From Lamellibrachia columna (taxonomy: Eukaryota > Annelida > Polychaeta > Sabellida > Siboglinidae), in NCBI GenBank assembly GCA_963662155.1, contig OY759269.1, positions 5,978,970-6,042,969 on the forward strand: DNA of 64,000 bases. Reading direction: 5' to 3'. Below are positions 12,080-22,959 of this stretch, one piece after another. Made by a program: the position numbers and the translations under genes. The notes beneath the pieces were generated by a model. It searched no databases. It was not told where the DNA came from and saw nothing but the letters and a program-made list of their open reading frames with translations. The number at the start of each line of letters is the position of its first letter. The first letter of the stretch is position 1.

Positions 12080-13060
12080 TGATGCACTGCGAACATGACC
12101 CACATTCTACGTGAGGCCCGCCATAGCCCAACTTCCCAACAAAACATGTCGTGGCCTTTATCCCGGCGTAGCAGGTTCAAAACACTTCCCTCGTTCAGAA
12201 CACTGCGGTGTTTTCAATGTAGGTTCTAAAGTCTGAAAAAAACGTTTGCGTCAATTTAATTTAAGCAGATCAAAGTACACAAAAGACAAAATGATGTGTT
12301 GCTAAAGGTTATATAAACGTATTCCTAATAAATAAAATTATGATTAGTATTGTTATTATAATTTGTTGTTCTTTTAAATGGACATGTCGTTCAAGTTGAA
12401 GATGTCTGTGCTTTTCGTGTAATATAACATGTAAATATACGGTTTTTAGAATGTTTTGAGAGTTTTAAACTTTGTGTCTATAATGTTTTGAACGTTCGTT
12501 GAAATCACCACCGTAGTGTTTCTGAGGGGTAGTGCTTTGAACGTATTACGCATCAAAACATGCCGAGGCCTAGCGTCACAACTAGGCTTGCCGTGGCCAG
12601 GCGTCACAAATATGCATGCCGTGGCCCGACGGCACAACTAGGCATGTCGTGGCCCGGCGTCACAACTAGGCATGCCGTTGTCTATTGCATTTTTGTTATT
12701 TATGTTTATTCATTCATTGCTGATGTAAGAATGGCTTTATATACTCAAACAATGACACTCTGTCGTCTATTTGACAGGTGGGTTCAATTTTACTGGATTA
12801 TTTTTTATTAATAAAATTAATTTTTAATCACGTAATTGAAATTGTTAAAACAATTGAGTTTTATTAGGCTATGCAACTTTAATTATAATTGACCATTGTA
12901 TTTGACCATTGTGATTTAATCCCTGATAGCAAGAATGCATGAATTCAGATGAAAACCCTCTCTAAACGTGTGCACAAATAGTACATGTAATATTCTTTTA
13001 TAAAACAATGTAGTTGTTCTCAACCTAGATGTCCCAGTTTTCTCTTCCTCGCCACGTGGC
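12080..13060. repeat. Direct segmental duplication, copy B
   Basis: Second copy of the 10330-11690 unit, shorter because the 18-bp array is nearly absent. It ends in the same GTTCTCAACCTAGATG...CACGTGGCCTAG sequence, about 100 bp upstream of the SLC13 start codon, so the transporter's promoter region is made partly of this repeat. Confidence 0.85.
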
Positions 13061-13166
13061 CTAGAAACACCAGCCGATCCAGCCACAAGTGTCGCTAGTG
13101 CGGGGTCGGACAGGGTCAACCCAAGCATTGTGAACGGACGTCTTGGCTGGATCGCAGACAGAGACG

Positions 13167-13265
13167 ATGGGTTACGCTAGGGTGATGCGGCTACATTGGC
13201 GGACGATCGTCTTCCTGCTGACTCCCGTTCTCTTTCTGCCGATTGCTGTCGTCCAACCAACACAG
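13167..13265 (+). CDS. SLC13-like, exon 1
   Basis: 33 codons from ATG (MGYARVMRLHW...) to VVQPTQ, then the donor GTGAGT. The start was chosen because the preceding bases give no longer frame and SLC13 proteins begin with a similar short cytosolic lead before helix 1. Confidence 0.8.
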
Positions 13266-16200
13266 GTGAGTCCTTCACTTCAATAGCACGAACTGGAATG
13301 AGCCTTAGTGTTAGACTAACTTGAGAGAGATGACGCTTATAATCCTGGGTGTCATTAAACAGTCCATATATGAGGTCAATTTGAGTCTCAGTTGTGTCAT
13401 TGGGATTCAAAGATTGTGTTCTTGATTTTCAACAGTCATGAATGTACTTATTATTAATCTATCTGAAAGTGTTCATAGCAATGTCAATGAGAGTTAATGT
13501 ATGTGTTTTAATTAGATACTAAATATGTTATAATACTTAATTATTAGTTGGACACGCCATAAATAAACATTATTACGTACGACGTTCGAGAGTCCATCGT
13601 GAAAGCGATTAATTTGTTGCTCAGATTCTTAGCATATCAACACGCCACTCCACCACACGTGCACGCACAAGCATACACGCGCAAGCACACACGCACACTC
13701 CCAAAGAACACACACGCACACAGTCACGCACGCATTAAACACATGCATAAGACACACAAGCATTCTCACAAAAAACGCGCACAAAACACGCGCGCGCACA
13801 CATACGCACGCACGCACGCACATACATGCACACACGCCGCACACAACTAGTACGATTATCGCCGGTGTTCTCGGCCAGGTGTCCAAGGCGGCGTATGGCG
13901 TCGTCGTCATGGCGATTTTCTGGGGGACAGAAGTCATCCCCATCCCGATCACTGCCTTGCTGCCTGTCGTCATCTTCCCTCTTCTTGGAGTAATGGGCGC
14001 CAAGGAATTGTCACAGAACTACCTAAAGGTACGACTTTGCTGTACACAACACAACATTTCCTTGTCCATCTGTAATCCATTGTATTGGTTGGCAATCTTG
14101 ATACATCTTATTAAATCTTGTTTAATATTGTTAAAAGTCCTTCCTCGATTCATTTGTTTCCACCTGTCTCGTTTTAGAATCATTTCGTCAAAACAAATAA
14201 CCTATCTAATATATACTACATCATGCAGGTTCGTTTGCGCAAATGGGTTATTTAGTTGTGATGCTATTATCGGGCACGCTACTGTTTTCTGACCGCAAAT
14301 TCGGCGAAGAAAGGGCTAACGTGATCCGGCTCGATTTACTAGAAAATACGGCTACTCTCACTATCTCAAGTTACCCGATCTAACTAACAAAGTGAATTAT
14401 TTCGATGTTCCAAAGCAGTAACATATGGATGCGCGTCAATGTTATCGGGGCCATGTCTACTGTTACCACTGTGTCCTACTTGCAATGTTCCAGGACAGTA
14501 ACATGTTGATCCTCGCCAGTCTCATGTTGGCTGCATCTGTCGAGAAGTGCGACCTCCACAGGCGGATCTCTCTGAGTGTCATCAAATTCGTAGGCGCCAG
14601 GAGACCACGGTAAGAATGGCATATAAGAGGAATCAAGTGAGAGGAGGGCAGTAGCGTATCTAGGATTTGGCAAAGGGGTGGTCGTGGGAGGGGGACAAGC
14701 TTAGTCACACATTAGTTTACCATGCTCCCGTATAGTGGTGCAACAGGTTACATACGAAAACAGTTTAAGCCCAGCGAGGCATGGAGAATGCCCCCCCCCA
14801 AATACACCACTGGTGGAGGGTGAGAGGACGGAGGGAAAGAGAGAGAAAGTGGGATGGAAGAAGGGAAAGAAAGATAGTAGATGAGAGGGGTAGGTAGGTA
14901 GGTAAGGAGAGGGAGGGGAGGGATGGAGGGAGGGGGGAGGTGGCGGGAGGGAGAAAGGGAGAGAGGTGGAGATGAAGGGAGTGAAGATGGGACAGAAGGA
15001 GGAATATAGGGGCGTTGTTATCAGTTCGTGTTATATCACTCGCCCGTAGTATTATTAGTTTCCAGTCAATTCGGTTAACAATAGCACATTTGTAAACAAT
15101 GTGTGCTGTAACAGTACAGCAGTATAATGCCATGGTGATTTATGTCGTAAGTCGTTTCAAATGAACGTTTTCTTTAAATATTATAACACCTTTTCGAAGA
15201 AGAAACCCATTTATGACCATGTTTCACCATGTCAATACAGAAACATAACGTGGGAACCTTTGATGAAGCTGTACTTGTTACACTCGTAAGAATAATTGTT
15301 TTATTGAGTACTTCTGAGAAATCACTTATATGCACCAACCCAGATAACAGACGGCTGCCTCGTTCTGAGAACCCATCTGACGCTCTGCGTGTTTTCGGTG
15401 ATGTGATTTCTGTAATATGCGCCAAACGTCCGCACTAGTTCCTTCGTACGGTACGATTGCTTCGTGAAACCGACCAGCAGCAACTTTACAAATGTAGGAA
15501 GTGAACAAGTAAACTCAAGTTTTAATTTGCCGTTATGTAACACTCGAGTGTCACTGACGAGAGTGTTTACCTGTCATATGACATCGTTCGTACCTGCGGC
15601 ACTCGCGCTGTTATCTGACTGGTGACATTCTTGTGACATCAACAAACAGTGCATTATTCCCCCAAATAACGTTGCGTTATGAAAGAGAACACACAATCAG
15701 TGCTCCTGTTTGCATGGTAAGCTAATGGGCGACTAAGCGTGATCCCCCTTGGCATGGTAAGCTAATAGGCGACAAAGGTAGATCCCCCTTTGCATGGTAA
15801 GCTAATAGGCGATAAAGGTAGACCCCCCCTTTGCATGGTAAGCTAATAGGCGACAAAGGTAGATCCCCTTGGCACGGTAAGCTAATAGGCGACAAAGGTA
15901 GATCCCCCTTTGCACGGTAAGCTAATAGGCGACAAAGGTAGATCCCCCTTTGCATGGTAAGCTAATAGGCGACAAAGGTAGACCCCCTTTGCATGGTAAG
16001 CTAATAGGCGACAAAGGTAGATCCCCTTGGCACGGTAAGCTAATAGGCGACAAAGGTAGACCCCCTTGGCACGGTAAGCTAATAGGCGACAAAGGTAGAT
16101 CCCCCTTTGCATGGTAAGCTAATAGGCGACAAAGGTAGACCCCCTTTGCATGGTAAGCTAATAGGCGACAAAGGTAGACCCCCTTTGCATGGTAAGCTAA

Positions 16201-18435
16201 TAGGCGACAAAGGTAGATCCCCTTGGCACGGTAAGCTAATGGGCGACTAAGCTTGATCCCCCCTTGCCCCTCCCTTTGCTATTTGTGGTGTCTCGATATA
16301 ATCGAAAATCTCGTCCACTCAGGTGAAACACTGCTAAACGACAGCAAACAGTGGCGTATGGGGGGGGGGGGGTCATGCCCCCTTTGGTTTATTTTTTGTA
16401 TATAAATTGCACCATTACATGGCAGCATGGTAAGCTAATGGTTGGCTAAGTTTGATCCCCTTGTCATGGTAAGCTAATGGGCGACAAAGGTTTATCCCCT
16501 TTGCATAGTAAGCTAATGGACGACTACGCTTGACCCCCCCCTTGGTATGGTAAGCTAATGGGCGACAAAGGTAGATCCCCTTTGCATGGTAAGCTAATGA
16601 TCGAGTAAGCTTGACCCCCCTTGGCATGGTAAGCCAATAGACGACAAAGGTAGATCCCCCCTTTGCATGGTAAGCTAATGGGCGACTAAGCTTGATCCCC
16701 CTTGGCATGGTAAGCTAATAGGCGACTAAGCTTGATCCCCCTTTGTCACATTTGTGGTGTCTCGATATAGTCGAAAATCTCGTGCACGGCAAATGTGATA
16801 CAGAATGGCCAGCCGAGTTAGTTCAGGGCCTGGGATGTACGTGTAGTCATGGCAGGTGAAATGTAATGGATGAGCATTGTTTATTTGGCCAACAGGAATT
16901 ACATCCCACCCCAACATAAATAGTATCATTATTATCATTATTATCATTATTATCATTATTATCATTATTATCCTTGTCACAGCAGCCACTGTAATCACAC
17001 AACAATCGGGCCCCGAACTGTCCGGCCTCGGGTGATCGATGCTAAACAAGACCCCCAGTTTCATCGCATTTGTTTGATGTTAGGTTCCATGACGCCAATG
17101 AAACCACTTGGAACATCACCGAGAACTCTTACTCAATAACAAAGGCACATTAAGCGGTCAAACAACGCGTTGCCGACGAAACACTTAAAGCTCCATCCTC
17201 AACTGATTTAGCCTATCGGGAATCCGGTTCGTTGATGTCCAAATATGTAATGTGTGAATAGTTGATGTAATATCCGCAGTCGATTTAATAAAATAGTGCG
17301 TATGTTTATTCAAATCATAGAAAAAATTGGCGTTAGATTTGGCAAGGCTCAAAATAGTGGATATCCAAAATGGTAACAGTTATATAGTATATGTTTGTGT
17401 ACTAATCTAGGAAATGTTCCAATTTTAACGTGACGGTTGTTGTGTTAAACATATGATGCTTGGAAGTCCAGACTATATAACAATATCAAAAAAGTCGGTA
17501 ATTTTGCATTACAACTGGCAGGCAGGCAGGCAGGCAGCTAAACAGGCTGACAGGCAGGCAGACAGGCAGGCAGGCATGCATGCATGCATGCAGGCAGGCA
17601 GGCAGGCAGGCAGGCAGGCAAGAAAGCTCACACGTTGAGCGTCATAAGTGCGCGATTTAAAATTTGCATCCCATTATTGAAGTCATTTGGCTGAAGGACT
17701 TGCATCTGTGCTATGCTTACAATTTATGCTTGTTTGTTTATTTGTTTCGATTTGTTTACTTGTATCAAACTGTTGTACAAATTAGGAGCCGTAGTTTCAA
17801 GTGGAAATGGCAAATCTACAACCGTTCCGGTCATGGGATCAAGTGAAATTTCAAAGATGCGTATATTGTACAGTTCATGAATCTAATTTCTGTTTCTGTT
17901 GTAAAAAACTGGCGAATACGGTTTCCTTTAACCTATGCAAATTTCCCATTATTGTTCACTTACGTAGTCACCCACTGCTGCTAAAATCACTAACGGTGCG
18001 GTAGGTGGAACGATCAAAATAATATAATATATGAACAAGTCATTGTTCTTTAGAAATAATTGTCCAAAGCATAAATTTACTGTTTTGCTGTAACTTTGTT
18101 ATATTTGATATTCCACTTAAAATTTGAATTTCGCGAAACATTTAATTGTCAAATATTGACTACTGCTACATGTATTTAAGTAAATGCTTACGTGATACGA
18201 TAAAGAACGCATGTCGTTAAAATGTAAAAAAACGATGTCGTTAAAATATACACCTAACTTGATACATGTGTATTTCTCTATACAGGCGAAGAGTGGCTTC
18301 GTGATGAATATCCTATGCATCATTATCGTTCTGGTGGTGACGCACACGTGGGGCATGGTCATCTTCAACCTCAACGACATCCCTTGGCAATCAACTGCAC
18401 TGGTCAATTCTACGACAACCGACATTCACGTGTAG
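13167..18435 (+). CDS. SLC13-like Na+/carboxylate cotransporter gene, middle exons missing
   Basis: Four coding exons were read: 13167-13265, 13879-14028, 14494-14609 and 18286-18435. The first three join in frame (phase 0, 0) and match the N-terminal third of SLC13 transporters (plasma-membrane Na+-coupled di- and tricarboxylate or sulfate carriers). They give a first membrane helix (IVFLLTPVLFLPIAVV), a second with FWGTEVIPIPITALLP, and a third starting at DSNMLILASLMLAA. The last exon gives the final helix, a Trp-Gly pair (TWGMVIF) and a C-terminal NST sequon before TAG; SLC13 C-termini are extracellular and glycosylated. Exon 3 ends in phase 2 but the last exon begins in phase 0, so they cannot be spliced to each other. 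About 400 family residues, including both SNT substrate/Na+ motifs, have no exon in the 3.7 kb between. Either the gene is a deletion remnant or the assembly lost sequence here. Confidence 0.8.
13640..13848. repeat. CA-rich (ACGC/ACAC) low-complexity tract
   Basis: Irregular CACACGCACG-type repeats in intron 1 of the SLC13-like gene. Open frames in both directions (HTRKHTR; VCVRAC) are low-complexity artefacts. Confidence 0.85.
13879..14028 (+). CDS. SLC13-like, exon 2
   Basis: 50 codons, acceptor GGCCAG, donor GTACGA. It begins VSKAAYGVVVMAIFWGTE and ends KELSQNYLK. The FW-x-TE-x-(I/L)P pattern is the family hallmark of the second helix. Confidence 0.88.
14494..14609 (+). CDS. SLC13-like, exon 3
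   Basis: 38 codons plus two bases, acceptor TTCCAG, donor GTAAGA. It encodes DSNMLILASLMLAASVEKC and LHRRISLSVIKFVGARRP. The exon boundary before D-S-N corresponds to the vertebrate intron position in this family, as I recall it. Confidence 0.88.
14649..14812. mobile_element. MITE, CAGT-type ends, 8-bp target duplication
   Basis: 164 bp with inverted ends CAGTAGCGTATCTAGG and (right end, read outward) CAGTGGTGTATTTGGG. Flanks are GAGGAGGG at 14641-14648 and GTGGAGGG at 14813-14820, 7 of 8 alike, as expected for a hAT-type insertion. It is non-coding and lies in the gap where SLC13 exons should be. A relative is at 37050-37250. Confidence 0.82.
14813..15010. repeat. Purine-rich GGGA/GAGA tract
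   Basis: Almost pure purine on + (GAGGGAGGGG, GGTAGGTAGG), hence able to form triplex or G-rich structures. Antisense open frame is low complexity. Confidence 0.8.
15716..16255. repeat. About 40-bp minisatellite, block 1 (about 14 units)
   Basis: Units of 39-41 bp built on GCATGGTAAGCTAATAGGCG followed by ACAAAGGTAGATCCCCC. Length varies by the C-run and a CTTT/CTTGG alternative. This block and block 2 are followed by the same sequence (TTGTGGTGTCTCGATATA), so the whole block has also been duplicated. Confidence 0.93.
16356..16372. repeat. Poly-G run beside a MITE-like end
   Basis: AGTGGCGTATGGGGGG... resembles one end of the CAGT-type MITE family seen at 14649 and 37050. No second end was located. 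Confidence 0.5.
16428..16738. repeat. About 40-bp minisatellite, block 2 (about 8 units)
   Basis: Same unit as 15716-16255 but more diverged (ACTAAGCTTGATCCCCC variants), followed by the same TTGTGGTGTCTCGATATAG flank at about 16753. Confidence 0.9.
16923..16972. repeat. 9-bp repeat (TTATCATTA)n
   Basis: About five units of a 9-bp word. Multiple of three, so minus reads IMIIMI; artefact. Confidence 0.9.
17190..17380. repeat. Dispersed repeat, copy 1
   Basis: Shares scattered blocks with 56050-56250 in the same orientation and order: TTAAAGCTSC, CCTCAA, CGAATCYGGTT, AATAAAA, TTCAAATCAT and GGATATCCAAAAT. Probably a short interspersed or non-autonomous element; ends not resolved. Confidence 0.65.
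17514..17622. repeat. (GCAG)n/(GCAT)n tetranucleotide repeat
   Basis: Compound tetranucleotide array with a GCAT core flanked by GCAG blocks; the QAGRQA open frame is an artefact. Confidence 0.95.
18286..18435 (+). CDS. SLC13-like, terminal exon
   Basis: 49 codons and TAG, acceptor CTATACAG. It encodes the last membrane helix (GFVMNILCIIIVLVV), THTWGMVIFNL and the NST sequon near the C-terminus. Phase 0 start. Confidence 0.8.
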   Translation, partial: AKSGFVMNILCIIIVLVVTHTWGMVIFNLNDIPWQSTALVNSTTTDIHV

Positions 18436-18439
18436 AACA

Positions 18440-18582
18440 ACCTCTGTCACAGCAATGTCGTCCGTATGCGCCTCCCGGTCGATGTAACGCACGTTTATAT
18501 TTGTCGAAGGAGAACAGTTCAGTTTTACTACTTCTCGACAGATGAAACAGACAACGATACAGGCGATTTATACTTCCCGGGA
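18440..18582. repeat. 42-bp minisatellite, left part
   Basis: Two to three degenerate units (GATGTAACG...; GATGAAACAGACAACGATAC) of the array that resumes at about 22262. The array is interrupted by the LINE-B insertion, so it is older than LINE-B. Confidence 0.75.
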
Positions 18583-18664
18583 GATTTTTGCCATCCAAAC
18601 CAAAGGCCCAGATGGCAAGTGGACAAGGAAGCCATTGGCTTATCGAGAGTCCAACAATGTTCAT

Positions 18665-21540
18665 CTACTTATAACCCGCCCTCCTGAGATATGTGTCAAC
18701 CTTGTTTTTAAACATATTCACGCTGCTAGCAGTTACACAATCTGTAGACAATTTGTTCCATTCATTTATTGTCCTCTGTGAGAACGAGTGCTTCCTGATG
18801 TCCAATCTACATTGATCCTTTACTAATTTTACCTCATGTCCTCTAGTTCTGCTATCCTTTTTGAGTGAGAAAAACATATTTCTATCAATATTTTCATACC
18901 CATTCAATATCTTAAAAACTTCAATCTGATCTCCTCTTAACCTCCTTGTCTCTAGAGTTGTTAAACCACATTCTTTCAGGCGTTCTTCATAACTAAGGTC
19001 TCTCAGTTCTGGAATCATTTTAGTTGCTCTCCTTTGTATGCGTTCAAGCGTATCTATATCCTTCTTACGATATGGTCTCCATGCTTGTATACAGTATTCT
19101 AAATGAGGTCTAACAATTGCTTTATATAGAGGTATAATTAACTTTTTCCCTTGTATGTTATGTTTCTTCTAATCAATCCAAGAATTTGATTACCCTTTGA
19201 AGCTGCAATACCACACTGCTCTGAAACTTTTTATATCAGCGCTTATTGTAACTCCTAAGTCCTTTTCTTTTACAGTAGTACCCAGAACAGTATCTCCCAT
19301 TTTATAGTTTACATTCAAGTTCCTATGTCCTGTATGTAGGCATTTACATTTCCCAAAATTGAACAACATCTGCCATTTCTCAGACCATTTCATTAATCTG
19401 TCTAGATCGTTTTGTAAATGTTGTTTATCACCATCAGTATTAACCTTTCTAAACAGTTTTGTGTCATCCGCAAATTTCAGTACGTTACTTGTTATACTGT
19501 CGTCCAAGTCATTGATATAAATTAAGAATAATATAGGTCCTAATACTGATCCTTGAGGTACCCCACTCAAAACCGATTTCCAATTTGAAACTTCTCCATC
19601 TACTACAACTCGTTGTCTTCTGTCAGTCAGCCATTGTTCTATCCAGTCAGTTATGCTATCCCCGATACCATGGGCTTTTAATTTAAGTAGTAATCTTTGA
19701 TGTGGCACTTTGTCAAAAGCTTTCTGAAAATCTAAGTAGATAATATCTACTGGCGATCCCACGTCTATCCACTTAGTGATTTCTTCCAAAAAACATAACA
19801 TATTTGTTAAGCATGACCTCGCTTTAAGGAATCCATGTTGAGATGAATTTAATAATTTATGCTTAACGAGGAATTCCACCATATGGTCTTTAATTAACCT
19901 TTCTAATAATTTACAAATCACTAACGTTAAACTCACTGGTCTGTAATTATCTGACTTATTTCTCGAACCCTTTTTAAATAATGGTATGATGTTTGCTTCT
20001 TTCCATTCAAACGGAACAACTCCCTCTTTTAATGACAAGTTGAATACTCTTGCAAGTGGTATACTGATTTGTTCTACTGTTTCCATTAGTAATTTTGGAG
20101 GAATCCCATCCACTCCCGGTGATTTGTTATCCTTCATTGCCTTTATTTTCTTAGCTACCAATTCTGGAGTTACAACTAACGGACCTAAATAGTCAGATTT
20201 AGCCCCCTGAAATTTAGCATCAGCAACTGGTAATGAACTAATATCTTCTTTGGTAAACACTGAACTGAAGTAACCATTTAAGTCTTCCGCCATTAAAAAC
20301 CCCTGTGATATTATATTTCCAGCACTGTCTTCTAGAGGTCCAACCTTGTCTTGTACGTTTTGTTTACTCCTGACATATGCATAAAAACTCTTGCTGTCAT
20401 TTTTTATGTTACATGCTAGTTTTTGCTCATAGCTTCTTTTAGATTGTCTGATTTCAGTTGTAGCTGCATTAAGTGCCTCTTTGTATTTTGCATAGTCTTC
20501 GTCCTTTCTGGTACGCCTATAAACCCTCCACATAGTTTGTTTTAGCATTATTTTTCTAATAGCCTCTTTTGATAAGTGTTTCTTTCTACACCGTTTTCCT
20601 TGTTTTTGGAAGGGAACAAATTTATCGATGATACTCTCAATTTCATATTTTAGAATATTCCAACATTCAATTGCGGTCTTATTCATCAGCATGTTATTCC
20701 AATCTAGCTTTGCTAAGTATTTTCTCATATCTTTGTAGTTACCTTTGTGGAAGTTTCTCTTGTACGTTTTCTTATTTTTACTTTCTGATTTTACATTGAT
20801 GTCAAAATGTATTTGATTATGGTCACAATTACCCAATGGTTCAAATATTTTTACATTGTCCACTAATTCTTTTTGTGATGACAAAACTATATCTAATACA
20901 TTTTCTCCCCTGGTTGGTTCTAGAACGTGCTGAGTAAGAAAGCTATCCTGGATTAAAAATAGAAATTGTTGGTCCTCAATCCCTGTGCTCTCTAGAGAAT
21001 TCCATTGTATGTGTCCATGGTTAAAATCTCCCATTATGATACATTTCCCTTTACTAACTTCCTTTATAGCGTTTTTTATTTTTGTGTTGTCCTCTTCGTT
21101 TATGTTTGGACTTCGGTAAACTAATCCAATAGTTAATTTTTTGAATTACCTGAAACAATTTTGCACCAAACAGCTTCATCGCAATCTGCTTCCCTTTCTA
21201 GTTTTATTTCATAAGCCTGAATAGATTCTTTAACATATAAAATAACTCCCCCGCCCCTTCTTCCTATTCGATCTTTCCTAAACATTACATATCCTGTCAG
21301 TCCTAATTCAGCATCTGCTATATCTATGTTGGCCCATGATTCAGTTATACCAATTATGTGAGGGTCAATATCTTCTACCATAATGTTTAATTCGTTTTTC
21401 TTATTTACTATGCTCCTTGCATTTAAACATACGCATCTATAACCTTTTTTAGAGATGTTTTTCGGATGATTTGATATTGGTTTATCTGTGCTAGTGGCCT
21501 CTTGTTCTGCTTGAGACACCTCTAGGTAACCCCCCTGCAC
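18665..21540 (-). pseudogene. LINE-B ORF2: endonuclease/reverse transcriptase, two frameshifts
   Basis: Three overlapping-frame segments: 21540-21133, about 21120-19190, and about 19230-18665. The endonuclease part shows LNARSI, ITESW, GGGVILYV, GDFN and a CDHNQIHF block. The RT shows [43 protein letters not shown] and the catalytic FADD at about 19460. The C-terminal part ends INEWNKLS...YLRRAGYK. Frameshifts lie near 21125 and 19230. The second copy (57128-58756) is intact over the same C-terminal part, which confirms the second shift is a lesion rather than programmed. Confidence 0.9.
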
Positions 21541-21542
21541 TT

Positions 21543-22247
21543 CTAGTTTAAAGAATGTTTACTTCCAAAAATATTTGTCATTGTACCCAAGTCACTATCT
21601 ACTGCTGCTGAAAGTTTGTCCGCGAATACTGCCGCCCCCTTTCCACTTAAATGAAGCCCATCCTTCATGTACATATCAGCCCTCCCAACAAAACTTCCCC
21701 ATAAATCCACAAATCCAACTTCCTCTTCCCTACATAACTTCTGGACTAACATGTTAATTGCCATCCCCCGACAATTTCGATATTTGTGACCCCTCCTGCC
21801 CATTACAGGTAAAATCCCTGACAGTATTACCTGCTCAACCCGCGTCTGTTTTAGTGTTCTGACCAACTGCCTATATTTCCTAACTATGGCAGTTGTACCC
21901 TCCCTCTCTACGTTATTTGTCCCTACGTGTACTAAAACAGATCCACCCTTACCCGAGCCTACAATGTTTTTTACCCTCTCAGTTATCGCCTCTATTTTGG
22001 CTCCAGGCAAGCAGACCACCACATAATCTCCCTTGTTTAAGACTCTGTCGGTCTTCCTAACTATCGAATCCCCCACAAACACCCTCGCTCTCTTCCTCAC
22101 CCCCTCTATCACTGCTGCAGAATAACTCTTCCGTTCGATCCCCTCCATCCCATTCTGTCCTGAGCCCTTCGCTCCTGTCTCCTTCGCTCCTGTCTCCCCC
22201 ACTTCCCACTCCTTTGCTCTTGTCTCTCCCACTTCCCTCTCCTTCAC
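21543..22247 (-). CDS. LINE-B ORF1 C-terminal part: GDSL/SGNH esterase
   Basis: 234-codon open frame, probably lacking its N-terminal part because the LINE is 5' truncated. The lead is basic and repetitive (KEREVGETRAKEWEVGE). The SGNH blocks are present: VGDSIVR (Ser nucleophile), HVGTNN (Asn block) and DGLHLSGKG (Asp-x-x-His). In CR1-like elements this domain is thought to act on lipids or esters during retrotransposition; its exact role is unknown. The reading frame ends at 21543, just before ORF2. Confidence 0.85.
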   Translation of the reverse strand: MKEREVGETRAKEWEVGETGAKETGAKGSGQNGMEGIERKSYSAAVIEGVRKRARVFVGDSIVRKTDRVLNKGDYVVVCLPGAKIEAITERVKNIVGSGKGGSVLVHVGTNNVEREGTTAIVRKYRQLVRTLKQTRVEQVILSGILPVMGRRGHKYRNCRGMAINMLVQKLCREEEVGFVDLWGSFVGRADMYMKDGLHLSGKGAAVFADKLSAAVDSDLGTMTNIFGSKHSLN

Positions 22248-22261
22248 TCCGGTTGTTTCCC

Positions 22262-22790
22262 CTGAGATGTAACGGACAACGATGTGGTCGAAGCATACGT
22301 CTCGACAGATGAAACAGACAACGATACAGGCGAATTACACTTCCCGACAGATGTAACGGACAGTAGTATAGGTTTAGTACACATCTTGGTAGATGTAACG
22401 GACAACAATACAGACGATGTGTACTTCCCAGCAGATGCAACGGACAACAATACAGGCGTAGTACACTTCTCAGCAGATGTATTACACGGCGTACCCTTCT
22501 CCTCGGCAGATGAAGCTGATAACAATATAGGCATAGTTAACTTCCCGCCAGATGTAACGGACTGCACCATGGGCATAGTACATTTCCCGCCATATGTAAC
22601 GGACGGCAATATAGGCGAAGTACCCTTCCCGCCAGATGCAACGGACTACAATAGAGGCATAGTACATTGCCCGCCAGATGTAACTGACAACAATATTGGC
22701 GAAGTACACTTCACGGAAGATGTAGCGAACAGCAATACAGGCGAAGTACACTTCCCGGCAGATGAAACGGACATCGGCATCGACATTTTA
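22262..22790 (+). repeat. 42-bp minisatellite, right part (about 12 units, 14-residue frame)
   Basis: Degenerate units of 42 bp (GATGTAACGGACAACAATAC then AGGCGAAGTACACTTCCC...). On + they keep one open frame of 179 codons (22284-22823) with a 14-residue period, D-V-T-D-N-N-x-G-x-V-H-F-P-A. Units differ at many sites yet keep the frame; one unit (near 22490) is distorted. It could be a diverged minisatellite or a remnant of a repetitive-protein exon. Confidence 0.8.
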
Positions 22791-22959
22791 AAACCATACA
22801 TTAATGCAGTATGCAGAAATTAACTGCCAAATTCGGGAACTATTTTTTTTCAATATTCGTCTTTGAATTAAGTAACGAGCCTTCTTTAAAGTCAGCTGAA
22901 TTAAAATACGACTTGTAAACTCACTCACTGTATGCATATACCTTTACTCTTTGTCTTCT

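Larger units (their letters stand above)
18583..22258 (-). mobile_element. LINE-B: nearly full CR1-like retrotransposon
   Basis: Minus-strand non-LTR element, 5'-truncated in ORF1. ORF1 (22247-21543) carries an SGNH/GDSL esterase domain. ORF2 (about 21540-18665) carries an EEP endonuclease and reverse transcriptase. The 3' UTR at 18583-18664 contains TTGCCATCC...AAAGGCCCAGATGGCAAGTGG-type sequence shared with copies at 39585-40075 and 58757-58860. Only two frameshifts break ORF2, so the insertion is fairly young. It lies inside the 42-bp minisatellite just after the SLC13-like stop codon. Esterase-bearing ORF1 is known for CR1-like elements; the exact clade is inference. Confidence 0.9.

Noticed and set aside
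14609..18286. Direct splicing of SLC13 exon 3 to the terminal exon
   Set aside because: Phases 2 and 0 do not match, and the joined protein would lack the transport core.
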